Counted from the first letter of the stretch, positions 16,131-24,389 are shown. The stretch is DNA of 48,226 bases from an uncultured Bacteroidales bacterium (GCA_902776955.1 CACYSG010000008.1:1-48226), one strand, 5' to 3'. The notes: a model not told the origin generated them from the letters alone. A program made the numbers and translations.

Positions 16131-17179
16131 CAATACTCGATTACAGGCGAGACATTACAGTCACGCGTCTGCATGATTGCAGCGCCCCAACTCAATCCCG
16201 CACCGAAGGCACTCAGTACGACCGTGTGAGTACCGTCCAGGCGGCCGTTCAGTTCACTGGAAATCGTCAAGGGAACCGACGAACTGCTCGTGTTGCCGTA
16301 CTTGCTGATGCAATAGGGCACCCGCTCGGGCGATATCTTGAGTTTTTTCACAAAGAAGTCCATCATGAAGCGGTTGGCCTGATGGAAGACCAGATAATCC
16401 ACATCATCGATGGTGTGGTCGGTCTCCTGCAGGAGGCGCTTGATGCTCTTAGGCACCTTGCTGATGGCAAAATTGAAGACATCCATGCCGTCCATGAACA
16501 CTTCCAGGTCGTTACGGATGTTCCCTTCCTCCTGCTCCCGCTCGACACATGACTCGGGCGTGATGGGATTGCGCATTCCGGCATGTATCTTGAGGGTGTT
16601 CTCCCCGCTGCCGTCGGTATAGAGCATAAACGTCGAATCGCCATAGTCGCCCTTCTCGATCAGGGTCGCCGTGCCCGCGTCGCCATACAGTGGCCAATCC
16701 ACCTTGTCGCGGCGGTTCACAATCTTGGAAAAAGTCTCGCCGTCAAGGAGCAGCACCCGGTTGACGCCTTCCATCGAGGCGTAGGCAAAAGCCGTGCTCA
16801 GCGCGTAGATATACCCCGAGCAGCCCAACGTGATGTCAAAGCACATCGTCTCGCGGGGCAATCCCAGCCGTCGCTGCAGCAGGCATGACGTGGCGGGGAT
16901 GCGGTAGTCGCCCGTCTGGCTCATGAACAAGAGCACATCGATGCTCTCGGGCGCGATGTCGTTGTCGGCCATCAGTTGCTGTGCCGCCTTGAAGCACAGG
17001 TCACTGGCCATGACGTCAGGCGCCGCAATGCGTCGCTGATCGATGCCTATGTTGTTGATTGTCTTCTCTATTTCTTCCTCGGGTATGAGATAGCCCAAGT
17101 CCCTGTTGGAAACGATTTCGGGAGGCACACATGCACTAAGGGCCTTAATTCCCACTCCATGGAATGTAACTTTAGCCAT
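16130..17179 (-). CDS. Beta-ketoacyl-ACP synthase III (FabH-like), paralog 1
   Basis: 349 residues, thiolase fold. The catalytic triad is intact: Cys120 (LGCSGYIYAL), His266 (VFHQANR) and Asn296 (KYGNTSSSS). FabH enzymes join an acyl-CoA starter to malonyl-ACP; related proteins move acyl groups to sugars or other hydroxyls. It shares with the other two KASIII of this window the CSG(Y/W) and HQAN blocks but differs in the substrate-pocket stretches. It follows ACP 2 (gap 136 bp) and is overlapped by the VOC gene. It is not the housekeeping FabH by context, being deep in a glycan operon. Confidence 0.92.
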   Translation of the reverse strand: MAKVTFHGVGIKALSACVPPEIVSNRDLGYLIPEEEIEKTINNIGIDQRRIAAPDVMASDLCFKAAQQLMADNDIAPESIDVLLFMSQTGDYRIPATSCLLQRRLGLPRETMCFDITLGCSGYIYALSTAFAYASMEGVNRVLLLDGETFSKIVNRRDKVDWPLYGDAGTATLIEKGDYGDSTFMLYTDGSGENTLKIHAGMRNPITPESCVEREQEEGNIRNDLEVFMDGMDVFNFAISKVPKSIKRLLQETDHTIDDVDYLVFHQANRFMMDFFVKKLKISPERVPYCISKYGNTSSSSVPLTISSELNGRLDGTHTVVLSAFGAGLSWGAAIMQTRDCNVSPVIEY

Positions 17180-17315
17180 ATTCTACTATCAGGAATTTGG
17201 TTTTTCGGTTGTACTAAAAAGAGTCCCGCATGAGAACATAACACCTACACTTACACGAATAACCTATCGGCGAAAACTCGCGACAGTGCGGAAAATATCT
17301 ATTATCCTCATGCCA
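17180..17315. other. 136-bp gap between ACP 2 and KASIII paralog 1
   Basis: This gap is unusually long for the operon. I find no TAnnTTTG box, no terminator hairpin and no small ORF with ACP-like or other recognisable content. It may hold an RNA feature that I cannot see by eye. Confidence 0.4.
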
Positions 17316-17549
17316 TCACTCTACCCTTTCCTTGACGATATTGTACAGATCCTCGATGGTGTTGCTGTTGCGGATGTCATCACCGCGGAATTCAACATCA
17401 TATTCCTCATCAATCATTGCAATGACCGACAAGGCAAAAAGCGAGGACCACTCGTCAAGTTCCTTAAAACGGGTGGTGGCTTGTATGGTATCAGGCTCTG
17501 TTTCTTCGAACAGGTCCGTGAAGTTCTCTATGAAACGTTCAAGGCTCAT
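17316..17549 (-). CDS. Acyl carrier protein 2
   Basis: 77 residues from ATG 17549; a longer in-frame start at 17606 adds a tail that no other ACP here has and would run through the predicted promoter region. Sequence ELDEWSSLFALSVIAMIDEEY matches helix II of ACPs, with the phosphopantetheine serine most likely Ser36. The residue before it is Ser, not the usual Asp of the DSL motif. It resembles ACP 4 (24040-24285) closely, including the WSSL motif, and ACP 5 more distantly. It probably serves the KASIII gene that follows. Confidence 0.88.
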   Translation of the reverse strand: MSLERFIENFTDLFEETEPDTIQATTRFKELDEWSSLFALSVIAMIDEEYDVEFRGDDIRNSNTIEDLYNIVKERVE

Positions 17550-17593
17550 CACATTATATAACGCAATTATACCAGATATATTTTGACGGGGCG

Positions 17594-17601
17594 CAAAATT
17601 A
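17594..17601 (-). promoter_or_regulatory. Possible -7 box before ACP 2
   Basis: The minus strand has TAATTTTG (perfect TAnnTTTG) in the 130-bp gap between the NeuD-like gene and ACP 2, 45 bp before the ATG. The upstream half shows only A/T-rich sequence without TTTG at the right spacing, so this is a tentative second internal promoter. Confidence 0.35.
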
Positions 17602-17679
17602 AGCAAAAAAACTTATATTCTACCCGTTTTTTTATAGATTCTTGAGTTTTTACCCTTAAAATGGCCGATGGTGATAATG

Positions 17680-18321
17680 TCAGAAGTCAAATTTCATGGC
17701 AGGAACACCCAGATAAGTGCAGTTGTCGCGCGGTTGCGTCATCAGGACACTGTTGGCACCCAGGGTGACACCGTCACCGATGGTCATGCCCTGCAACACG
17801 ACGCTGGCCACACCCAGCAGGTTGTTATTGCCGATGGTGATACCTCCCGAGAGGTGAGCTCCCGGCATCAGGCCGTTGAAGTCCCCGATGGTATTGTCGT
17901 GGCCCACAACGACGTGGTCATTGAACAGATTGAAGCTGCCGATGATGACATCGCAAGATATCATGCAGTGGTTCTGAATGATATTGCCCTCGCCCATGGT
18001 GACCGTGTGCTCGTCCACATAGAACAGCGACGGGTCGATCAGATTGGGGAAGGTGATATGGGGGTTAGTAATACTCTCACGGATGCGGCGCACGGCCTTG
18101 TTGTCGTTGATTGCAATCGCCACGGCCAGCGGTTCCTGGACCTGCGACAGGGTTTCCATGCCGCCCAGGACCTTACCGTAACTAGAAACCGACAAGCCGG
18201 CCTCCTTGGTGTCGTCAAAGAAACCGATAAGATGCCATTGTCCTCCATGGTTATTGATTCTCTTGATCAGGCAGGCGACCTCCTTGCCGAATCCGCCTGC
18301 ACCATATATTGCGATGTTCAT
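17680..18321 (-). CDS. NeuD/PglD-type sugar O- or N-acyltransferase
   Basis: 213 residues from ATG 18321 (the in-frame extension to 18405 overlaps the aminotransferase gene and is not homologous). An N-terminal Rossmann-like part with IAIYGAGGFGKEV (3-15) binds the nucleotide sugar. A left-handed beta-helix of hexapeptide repeats (about 100-205, e.g. IGSFNLFNDHVVVGHDNTIGD) binds the acyl donor. PglD and NeuD use acetyl-CoA to acylate amino sugars. Directly after a DegT aminotransferase (40-bp gap), the pair matches PglE-PglD: amination at C4, then acylation. It is a close paralog of the C-terminal half of the FemAB fusion at 26334-28100. The donor could be one of the special acyl-ACPs. Confidence 0.9.
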   Translation of the reverse strand: MNIAIYGAGGFGKEVACLIKRINNHGGQWHLIGFFDDTKEAGLSVSSYGKVLGGMETLSQVQEPLAVAIAINDNKAVRRIRESITNPHITFPNLIDPSLFYVDEHTVTMGEGNIIQNHCMISCDVIIGSFNLFNDHVVVGHDNTIGDFNGLMPGAHLSGGITIGNNNLLGVASVVLQGMTIGDGVTLGANSVLMTQPRDNCTYLGVPAMKFDF

Positions 18322-18361
18322 AGCTTTTCTTTTATTAGGATAAATAGTTGAAATTGGCCAA

Positions 18362-19504
18362 TCACTTCTTGCAGCAGGACTTGATCTCGCTGGCCACGAG
18401 CTCAACGTGCTCGTCGCTCACCCAGGGGCCGCTAGGCAGGCACAATCCCATCGTGAACAATTCCTCGCTCACGCCGTTGACATAGGCCGGCGCATCCTTG
18501 AACACGGGCTGGGTGTGCATCGGTTTCCACAACGGGCGGGACTCGATGTTGCAAGCATCAAGATGCAGGCGCAGGGTCTCGTAGTCGGTTCCGGTCAACT
18601 TCGGGTCAATCAGGATGGTGTTGAGCCAGTAGTTGCTGTCAGAGCGCTCGTCGGCATTGGTGTGAACCGTGATGCCGTCAACGTCTGCAAACAACTCCAC
18701 GTAGCGGTCGCACAGGTGGCGGTGATGAGCCAGATGCTCGTCGAGCACGGTCATCTGTCCCCTGCCGATGCCGGCGCAGATGTTGCTCATGCGGTAGTTA
18801 TAGCCGATTTCCTTGTGCAGGTAATAGGGCATGGGCTCACGGGCCTGCGTCGCATAGAACATGATCTTCTTCTTGGTATCCTCGTCGGGGCAAATCAAGG
18901 CACCGCCACCGCTGGTGGTGATCATCTTGTTACCGTTGAAGCTCATGATGCCGTACTCGCCGAACGTGCCGCACAACTGTCCGCGATAGCGTGAACCGAA
19001 GGCCTCGGCCGAGTCCTCAACGACGGGAATCTCATAGCGACGCGCGATCTCCATGATGTCATCAATCTTGGCGGGCATGCCATACAGATAAACGGGTATG
19101 ATGGCGCGGGGCTTGCGTCCGGTCTTGGCGATGCGGTCCTTAATGGCATCCTCAAGCAGGTTGGGATCCATATTCCATGTGTCGCGCTCGCTATCGACAA
19201 ACACGGGAGTGCCGCCCTGATAGACGATAGGATTGGCGCTGGCCGAGAATGTCATCGATTGACAGATCACCTCGTCACCACGTCCTACACCCAGGTTGAC
19301 CAGAGCCAGATGGATCGCCGCAGTGCCCGAACTGAGGGCCACCACATGCTTGCCCTCGCCGCACAACTGCTCAAGGTCCTGCTCAAAGGCGTTCACATTG
19401 GGTCCTAGGGGAACTACCCAGTTGGTGTCAAAGGCCTCCTGGATATATTTCATTTCCTGTCCACTCATGTGGGCGAGACAAAGTAAAATTTTGCTGTTTG
19501 CCAT
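18362..19504 (-). CDS. DegT/DnrJ/EryC1/StrS sugar aminotransferase (PglE-like)
   Basis: 380 residues, PLP fold type I. The Schiff-base lysine is Lys193 in SFNGNKMITTSGGG and the PLP-ring Asp164 is in VVEDSAEAFGS. GTAAIHLAL (60-68) is the phosphate-binding loop. These enzymes put an amino group on a 4-keto (or 3-keto) nucleotide sugar with glutamate as donor. The nearest expected partner, a nucleotide-sugar 4,6-dehydratase, is not in this window. Together with the NeuD-like gene downstream it should give an N-acylated 4-amino-4,6-dideoxy sugar (bacillosamine-like or perosamine-like). Confidence 0.93.
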   Translation of the reverse strand: MANSKILLCLAHMSGQEMKYIQEAFDTNWVVPLGPNVNAFEQDLEQLCGEGKHVVALSSGTAAIHLALVNLGVGRGDEVICQSMTFSASANPIVYQGGTPVFVDSERDTWNMDPNLLEDAIKDRIAKTGRKPRAIIPVYLYGMPAKIDDIMEIARRYEIPVVEDSAEAFGSRYRGQLCGTFGEYGIMSFNGNKMITTSGGGALICPDEDTKKKIMFYATQAREPMPYYLHKEIGYNYRMSNICAGIGRGQMTVLDEHLAHHRHLCDRYVELFADVDGITVHTNADERSDSNYWLNTILIDPKLTGTDYETLRLHLDACNIESRPLWKPMHTQPVFKDAPAYVNGVSEELFTMGLCLPSGPWVSDEHVELVASEIKSCCKK

Positions 19505-19517
19505 ATCTATATGTTTT

Positions 19518-20105
19518 TTAGTTAGTTATTTCTTCATTTTGCGGGGCATGACCCGGATAAATGTGCCGTCCCTTGGCCAGTTCTTTTATCAACTGCTCGC
19601 TCTGCCGGGCCTGTTCCTTGTCGCATTGCGGGAAAATGGTCACCGTCTTGACACCGGGAATGTAACTGTCGCCGGTGAAAACGGCATCATCGACCACCCA
19701 AGTGATGCAACCCGGGCTATGTCCCGGAGTAGCGACCGCGACGGCATACAGACCGTCCATGAGCACGATTTCCTGGCTATCGTCCACCAGTCGGACGTTA
19801 TCAGGCGCGTTGAGCACAAAGGGTTCCTCGTAATACCGCGAGAAATTGAGTCGGTCGCTCAGCAGGCCTTTCAGCCCGTCCTCACCCGTGTAGATGGGCA
19901 GGTCGGGGAACAATTCAAGCAGCTGGTTCAGCCCGTAGATGTGGTCAAAGTGGGCATGGGTAAGCAACACCCCGCACAGGGGGCCTTCAAGGGCATGGAG
20001 GATGGATTCCACGTCGCCGCAGTCCACCAGCCACGATTTCCCGTCCTGCACAATCACATAGCTGCAGGAATTGAATATCCTATTTACCACTTGACGAATT
20101 TCCAC
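19518..20105 (-). CDS. MBL-fold hydrolase (glyoxalase II / thioesterase-like)
   Basis: 195 residues, GTG start at 20105; I see no in-frame ATG that keeps the first strand. The metallo-beta-lactamase signature THAHFDH gives His50, His52, Asp54 and His55, followed by His129 (TPGHSPG), Asp146 (FTGDSYIPG) and His186 (YPGHAPQ), a full two-metal site. The size and spacing fit glyoxalase II-like thioester hydrolases. In this operon it could hydrolyse a wrong or finished acyl thioester, or a lactone. It is placed between the ATP-grasp and the DegT genes. Confidence 0.87.
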   Translation of the reverse strand: MEIRQVVNRIFNSCSYVIVQDGKSWLVDCGDVESILHALEGPLCGVLLTHAHFDHIYGLNQLLELFPDLPIYTGEDGLKGLLSDRLNFSRYYEEPFVLNAPDNVRLVDDSQEIVLMDGLYAVAVATPGHSPGCITWVVDDAVFTGDSYIPGVKTVTIFPQCDKEQARQSEQLIKELAKGRHIYPGHAPQNEEITN

Positions 20106-20148
20106 TTCAACGGCGTCTATATCTCACATTATCTAGCGCGCGGCCTTC

Positions 20149-21249
20149 TCACTGCATGTGCAGGTAGAACAACGAATCGCGCGCAAATACTTTCTTGTTG
20201 GTCTTCACACGGGAGCACTCGGCTTGACGCGCCCGCTCGACGACCTCGTCCAGATTCTCGCCGAACATCGGGCCCGCCATGATCTGCGGTCCCTCGATGC
20301 CGGGAACGAGATTGAACTCGATGAACAGCGGCTCCCCGTCGGGGTCAACCGTCACATCCCATCCCACGTAGTCAAAGTAAGGCAGGTGCTTGTGCATCCC
20401 AATCAAGGTATTTATCACCTTCTGATAGCAGGGAATCACCAGATTCTCGGTTCCCGTCTCGCGCTTGAGCGAGGACACCTCCAGGCTCTTGAAGCGGAAG
20501 ACGCGGTCATCCACACGGCCCTCAGGGTCAATGAGGCAGGTGCCGCCGCCCTTGGACGTGTTGTCCTTGATGGCCCCTTTCCCGCCATAACGCAGCATGG
20601 CGTAGGGATAGAGGAACACGATGTTGCCGTCCAGCCTGCGGTAGGTGTACAGGCGCATCGAGTTGAGCGATGTGGGGTTCACCCGCTGCAAGTCGGGGTG
20701 CTGGCGTGCCTTTTCCTGCACAATGAAATTGAAGGCGTATCTGTCGAACAGTTTGTTGAGGCTGTCCTTGTCAAATGCCGTAATCTGGTCCACGCCGTCA
20801 CCGTTACAGGTCTCGACGGTGGGCTTGATCATGATTTCGCCGCCATAATGGGCCACGATGTCGATGGCTTCGTCACGGGTCACCTCATTCCCCTCGCGGT
20901 AGAAGTGGCCATGCATGTTCTTGACCACCGTCACCGGCTGGCGCACACCGGGGAACAAGTCGCTGTAGATGTTCTTGTCCAGGTAAGCGTTGATGAAATC
21001 ATAGCGGTTGAGCGCCGGGACGACAAAGAAGTAGTACACGTCCATCGAGAGGTAGCGGTCGCTGTGGATGCCGTTGATGCGCGAAAAGAAGTCGTCAAAC
21101 ATCATCGACACCTTGAAGCCCCGCTGCTCGTAATAGGGCGAAAGTTCCTTCTTATGGGCCTTATAATCAAACTCGGGCGCCATCACGTGGTCCTTGAAGT
21201 ACCAGTCGCCCCAGTGGAACTCTTTATTGGTATTGATAAACTGAACCAT
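20149..21249 (-). CDS. Sugar-transfer associated ATP-grasp protein
   Basis: 366 residues, ATG 21249. It has the layout of the ATP-grasp group found in capsule and O-antigen loci (ATPgrasp_ST). Lys-containing GEIMIKPTVETCNGDGV (about 137-153) is the ATP-binding strand, NSMRLYTYRRLDG is in the central region, and the metal-binding end is PLFIEFNLVPGIEGPQIM with Glu and Asn. ATP-grasp enzymes activate a carboxylate as acyl phosphate and join it to an amine, thiol or hydroxyl. Here it may ligate an acid or amino acid to an amino sugar or to an ACP-bound acyl group. It lies 16 bp after KASIII paralog 2. Exact reaction unknown for the family. Confidence 0.85.
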   Translation of the reverse strand: MVQFINTNKEFHWGDWYFKDHVMAPEFDYKAHKKELSPYYEQRGFKVSMMFDDFFSRINGIHSDRYLSMDVYYFFVVPALNRYDFINAYLDKNIYSDLFPGVRQPVTVVKNMHGHFYREGNEVTRDEAIDIVAHYGGEIMIKPTVETCNGDGVDQITAFDKDSLNKLFDRYAFNFIVQEKARQHPDLQRVNPTSLNSMRLYTYRRLDGNIVFLYPYAMLRYGGKGAIKDNTSKGGGTCLIDPEGRVDDRVFRFKSLEVSSLKRETGTENLVIPCYQKVINTLIGMHKHLPYFDYVGWDVTVDPDGEPLFIEFNLVPGIEGPQIMAGPMFGENLDEVVERARQAECSRVKTNKKVFARDSLFYLHMQ

Positions 21250-21265
21250 AACTATCCATCATCGG

Positions 21266-22327
21266 TTAATAGTCAATCACATCGACCATTTTCACATCGC
21301 CGGCATAGAACTCCATGCTCGCCCATGCCAGTCCCACGCCAAAGCCGCATGCGACGCAGTGCAACTCCTGTCCTGCCAGTCGGTCACCGCACCGCGACAC
21401 CATGGTCAAGGGGATGGACGCACTGGTCACGTTGCCGTATTCCTCCAGGCAATAGGGGGTCTTCTCGGCCGGAATCTTGACCGCCTTGCGAATCTTCTCG
21501 TCGATGAACTTGTTGGCCTGGTGCAGGAGCAACAGGTCCACCGTCTCAACATCGATGTTGAAGGTCTCGATGAGTTCCTTCAACGAGCGGGGCGGCTGCT
21601 TGATGGCAAAGCCGAACACGTCCATGCCGTTGACAATCATGTCAACGCCGCGCCTGAAGACGCCGGGGGAGACCTCCTTCTCTTCAAGAGCCTCGACCGT
21701 GACAGGATTGCGCATTCCGCCATAGGGAGCCCACACGGCGTCAAAACCGCTACCGTCGACCCCGAACATGAAATTCATGGGATGTGACTTCTCGGGATCA
21801 TACTCCAGGGCTGTCACCGTAGCGGCATCGCCAAACAGGGGCCTCACCGTCGTGTCACGCTGGTTGCGGTTCTGGGTGTTGGTCTCGGCAGCGACGAGCA
21901 ATGCGCGCTTCAAAGTACCGTGGGACATGAGCGATGAGACGATGCTCATGCCGTAAACCCACCCCGAGCAGCCGAACGGCAAGTCAAACACGCAGCAATC
22001 GTGGCGCAGTTTCAAGCGGTCCTGCAGGACGCAGGCCGTTTGAGGTGCGATATAATCCCTTGACGTGCAGACGTAGGCAAAGCAATCGACATCCTCGGGT
22101 TGCCACCCCATCTTGTCGAGCAGGGCCTCGACGGCCTTGACCGTCAGGTCGGACGCCGTTGTCCCCTCCTCCACCTTGTGGTGACGCTCGATGCCAGTCG
22201 AAGCAATCACTTTGAGGGCCTCGGCCTCATCCTTGTAGATGGGAAGCGTGCGGTTGTCCTCGACGGTTGCCGGGACACAGGCACTCATGCCCGCGATGCG
22301 CACATTGTTGATCGTTAATTGAGACAT
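21266..22327 (-). CDS. Beta-ketoacyl-ACP synthase III (FabH-like), paralog 2
   Basis: 353 residues. Triad Cys120 (PFGCSGWVYG), His269 (LLHQANK) and Asn299 (EYGNVTSAS) is complete. The tryptophan after the nucleophile loop (CSGW) differs from the tyrosine of the other two copies, and the pocket region around 155-230 is distinct, so a different starter or acceptor is likely. Only 3 bp separate its start from the ligase stop, so ligase and KASIII are tightly coupled. A simple reading is that the ligase makes an acyl-ACP which this enzyme extends or transfers. Confidence 0.92.
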   Translation of the reverse strand: MSQLTINNVRIAGMSACVPATVEDNRTLPIYKDEAEALKVIASTGIERHHKVEEGTTASDLTVKAVEALLDKMGWQPEDVDCFAYVCTSRDYIAPQTACVLQDRLKLRHDCCVFDLPFGCSGWVYGMSIVSSLMSHGTLKRALLVAAETNTQNRNQRDTTVRPLFGDAATVTALEYDPEKSHPMNFMFGVDGSGFDAVWAPYGGMRNPVTVEALEEKEVSPGVFRRGVDMIVNGMDVFGFAIKQPPRSLKELIETFNIDVETVDLLLLHQANKFIDEKIRKAVKIPAEKTPYCLEEYGNVTSASIPLTMVSRCGDRLAGQELHCVACGFGVGLAWASMEFYAGDVKMVDVIDY

Positions 22328-22330
22328 ATT

Positions 22331-23818
22331 CTATTGTTTGAGTTTTAATCGTTGGATTTTCCCCGATGCGGTGCGGGGAATGCTGTCGACCCATTCCCAC
22401 TGCACGGGAATTTCATGCGTCGGTAACAGTGTCGTCAACCGCGCCTTGATGTCGTCAATGCTCATAGTGCAACGGCCACGTTTGAGGTAAGCCTTGGGCA
22501 CCTCACCGAGCACGCCGCTGGGATCGGGCACGGCGACGCATGCGCAGTCCTCAATGCCCAGCGAGAGGATGGCCTTCTCGATGGCCACGGGGCTCACTTT
22601 CTCGCCACCCACGTTGATAAGTTCTTTTTTGCGGCCTGTGAGATAGAAATACCCGTCGGTGTCGCGATGGCCCCAATCGCCGGTGCGGAACCAGTCGCCC
22701 CAGAAAGCGTTTTCATTATCCTGGGGCAGGAAATAGGAGCGGCACACCATGTTGCCGCGCACGCACAGTTCCCCGTCAACGCCGTCGGGCACCGGTTTGC
22801 CGTAATCATCCAGCACACACACCTCGACCTGAGGGGATGACGGCCGACCGACCGTCGTCAGGTTGCCGGCATCGGCATGGAACTCGGTGAACATCGCGCG
22901 GGAGGCCTCCGTCAGGCCGTAATGCATGCACAGACGCGTCTTGGGGAACAACTCCATGAGGAGGCGTTTGTCCTCGACAGGCAGCGATGCGCTACCGATT
23001 TCGACATAACGCAACTGGTCGGCAAATTTGGCTATGCGCCTGCCGCTCAGTCGCTTGATATATTGCCACACGGCGGGCACCATGCCGAAGCCCGTCACGT
23101 GCTCGGCCTCAAGGACCGAGAAGAACGACTTGAGGTTGGCAAAATTACCCACCAGGACCAATGCCGCACCCGTCATGAGCACACAACGCAGACGCCCCAA
23201 GCCAAAGGAGTGGCTCAAGGGCAATGCCAAAGCCTCGATATCGCCCTCTTGGGTGCCGATAAAGGCATTGGTGTTACCGGCAGAGCCGGCAATGTTGGCG
23301 TGAGTCAGGCACACTCCCTTTGGAGTGCCCGTCGTCCCCGTAGTAAACATGATGTCGGCGACGTCAGTCCGGTGGACTGTTGCCGGCTGGATATCTGCCT
23401 CGGCGCCCTCGTTGAGGTCTATCTCGTCAAATGACAGGCAACGGTAGCCGTCTACCGACAATCGGTTACCCATCACTAGGGCCGGATTGACAACGCCCAG
23501 GATGTAATCAAGGCGATCGCGCTGCGACGTGGGATCAACCACCACGTTGACAATACCGGTATAGTGGGCGGCAAGATAGAAATAGATGAAATTCAACTCC
23601 TTCTGAGCCGAAAGGACGATGCGGTCGCCCGATTTAACGCCCACCGACCGCAGATAGGCTGCCGCAGCAAGAATGCGCGACGATAGCTGGCGGTAGGTCA
23701 CACGCTCGGTGCCCGAGACAAGAGCTATCTTGTCGGAGTTGCGGCTCGCATGTCGGGAGATTTCACACAGTATGGGGCTGTGTGCCGTTTCAAGCATCAT
23801 AGAGTCGGTTGACTTCAT
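22331..23818 (-). CDS. AMP-dependent acyl-CoA/acyl-ACP ligase
   Basis: 495 residues from ATG 23818 (alternatives at 23800 and 23797 would shorten the overlap with ACP 3 from 29 bp). ANL-superfamily motifs: the ATP loop FTTGTTGTPKGV (158-169), a YGLTEAS motif, WFRTGDWG, the hinge GRKKELI, and the C-terminal catalytic Lys487 in TASGKIQR. It activates a carboxylic acid as an acyl-AMP and loads it on a thiol. Two ACP genes directly upstream make an ACP the likely acceptor, as for RfbL/RfbK in the Vibrio cholerae O1 antigen locus. The residues that choose the acid cannot be read by eye. Confidence 0.92.
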   Translation of the reverse strand: MKSTDSMMLETAHSPILCEISRHASRNSDKIALVSGTERVTYRQLSSRILAAAAYLRSVGVKSGDRIVLSAQKELNFIYFYLAAHYTGIVNVVVDPTSQRDRLDYILGVVNPALVMGNRLSVDGYRCLSFDEIDLNEGAEADIQPATVHRTDVADIMFTTGTTGTPKGVCLTHANIAGSAGNTNAFIGTQEGDIEALALPLSHSFGLGRLRCVLMTGAALVLVGNFANLKSFFSVLEAEHVTGFGMVPAVWQYIKRLSGRRIAKFADQLRYVEIGSASLPVEDKRLLMELFPKTRLCMHYGLTEASRAMFTEFHADAGNLTTVGRPSSPQVEVCVLDDYGKPVPDGVDGELCVRGNMVCRSYFLPQDNENAFWGDWFRTGDWGHRDTDGYFYLTGRKKELINVGGEKVSPVAIEKAILSLGIEDCACVAVPDPSGVLGEVPKAYLKRGRCTMSIDDIKARLTTLLPTHEIPVQWEWVDSIPRTASGKIQRLKLKQ

Positions 23819-24020
23819 CAACTATCGACCTGACAGAAGTCAAGTCAAACAATACTTCAAGGGGGAACTCGATGTCCAGTTCCTGCTCTATCGTTGAAAT
23901 AATCGCAAGATTGCCCACGGAGTCCCATTCGGGGATTTCTCCTGACGAGAGGTCGTCGGTAATCCTACCGACGTCCACGTTGAGGACCCGGGCAATGATT
24001 TCTTTAACCTGCGATTCCAT
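23790..24020 (-). CDS. Acyl carrier protein 3
   Basis: 76 residues from ATG 24020; longer in-frame starts lie inside the neighbouring ACP gene. Ser34 in PEWDSVGNLAIIS is the phosphopantetheine site (DSV form). The sequence EIIARVLNVDVGRITDDLSSGEIPEWDS is the classical helix I-loop of type II ACPs, unlike ACP 2, 4 and 5. It overlaps the ligase start by 29 bp, so it is probably the ligase's own substrate. Confidence 0.9.
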   Translation of the reverse strand: MESQVKEIIARVLNVDVGRITDDLSSGEIPEWDSVGNLAIISTIEQELDIEFPLEVLFDLTSVRSIVDEVNRLYDA

Positions 24021-24039
24021 CAATGATTCTTGTGATTCC

Positions 24040-24285
24040 TTAGCGTTTGGGGTCAAGAATGCGTTTCTCAACCACGTTGAACAAGTCCTGGATAGTGACC
24101 GAGTTGATAATATCGTTACCCTTGACGATGATATTATACTCATCATCAATCATCGCGATGATTGACAAAGCAGTCAACGACGACCAGTCTTCCAACTCCT
24201 TGAACTTGGTCTCGGCAGTAATTGCTTCGGGATCAGTGTCGTCTAATTGTGCGGCGAAATTATCAATAAACTCCTGAATATTCAT
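24040..24285 (-). CDS. Acyl carrier protein 4
   Basis: 81 residues. Helix II reads ELEDWSSLTALSIIAMIDDEYNI, with Ser36 as the likely phosphopantetheine site, preceded by Ser in place of the standard Asp. Nearly the same block is present in ACP 2 (17316-17549), so the two are recent paralogs. It is the first gene after the strong internal promoter at 24344-24374 and lies 19 bp before ACP 3. Having two different ACPs side by side suggests that two acyl intermediates are kept apart or handed from one to the other. Confidence 0.9.
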   Translation of the reverse strand: MNIQEFIDNFAAQLDDTDPEAITAETKFKELEDWSSLTALSIIAMIDDEYNIIVKGNDIINSVTIQDLFNVVEKRILDPKR

Positions 24286-24343
24286 AGAATACCTAGTCTA
24301 AGTTCGTGTTAAAACTGGGGTTACTACTTCAATATTTAAGCGA

Positions 24344-24374
24344 CAAAAGTACACTTATTTTTGAAATTAACAAA
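24344..24374 (-). promoter_or_regulatory. Strong internal promoter before ACP 4
   Basis: On the minus strand TTTG (24371-24374) is followed after 19 bp by TACTTTTG (24344-24351), a full match to the Bacteroidales -33/-7 pattern. The start site should be near 24337, 52 nt before the ACP 4 ATG. This is the only complete promoter I see between 48 kb and 12.8 kb, and it would allow the acyl genes downstream to be expressed separately from the glycosyltransferase part. Confidence 0.75.
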
Positions 24375-24389
24375 ACAAACGGTGTTAAA

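Noticed and set aside
17180-17315. Possible riboswitch or small RNA in the 136-bp gap
   Set aside because: No stable hairpin series or known aptamer motif could be seen, so it is listed only as an unexplained gap.
20158-21480. 440-codon plus-strand frame
   Set aside because: Lies opposite the ATP-grasp gene and the KASIII end; protein has no recognisable fold and the true genes are certain.
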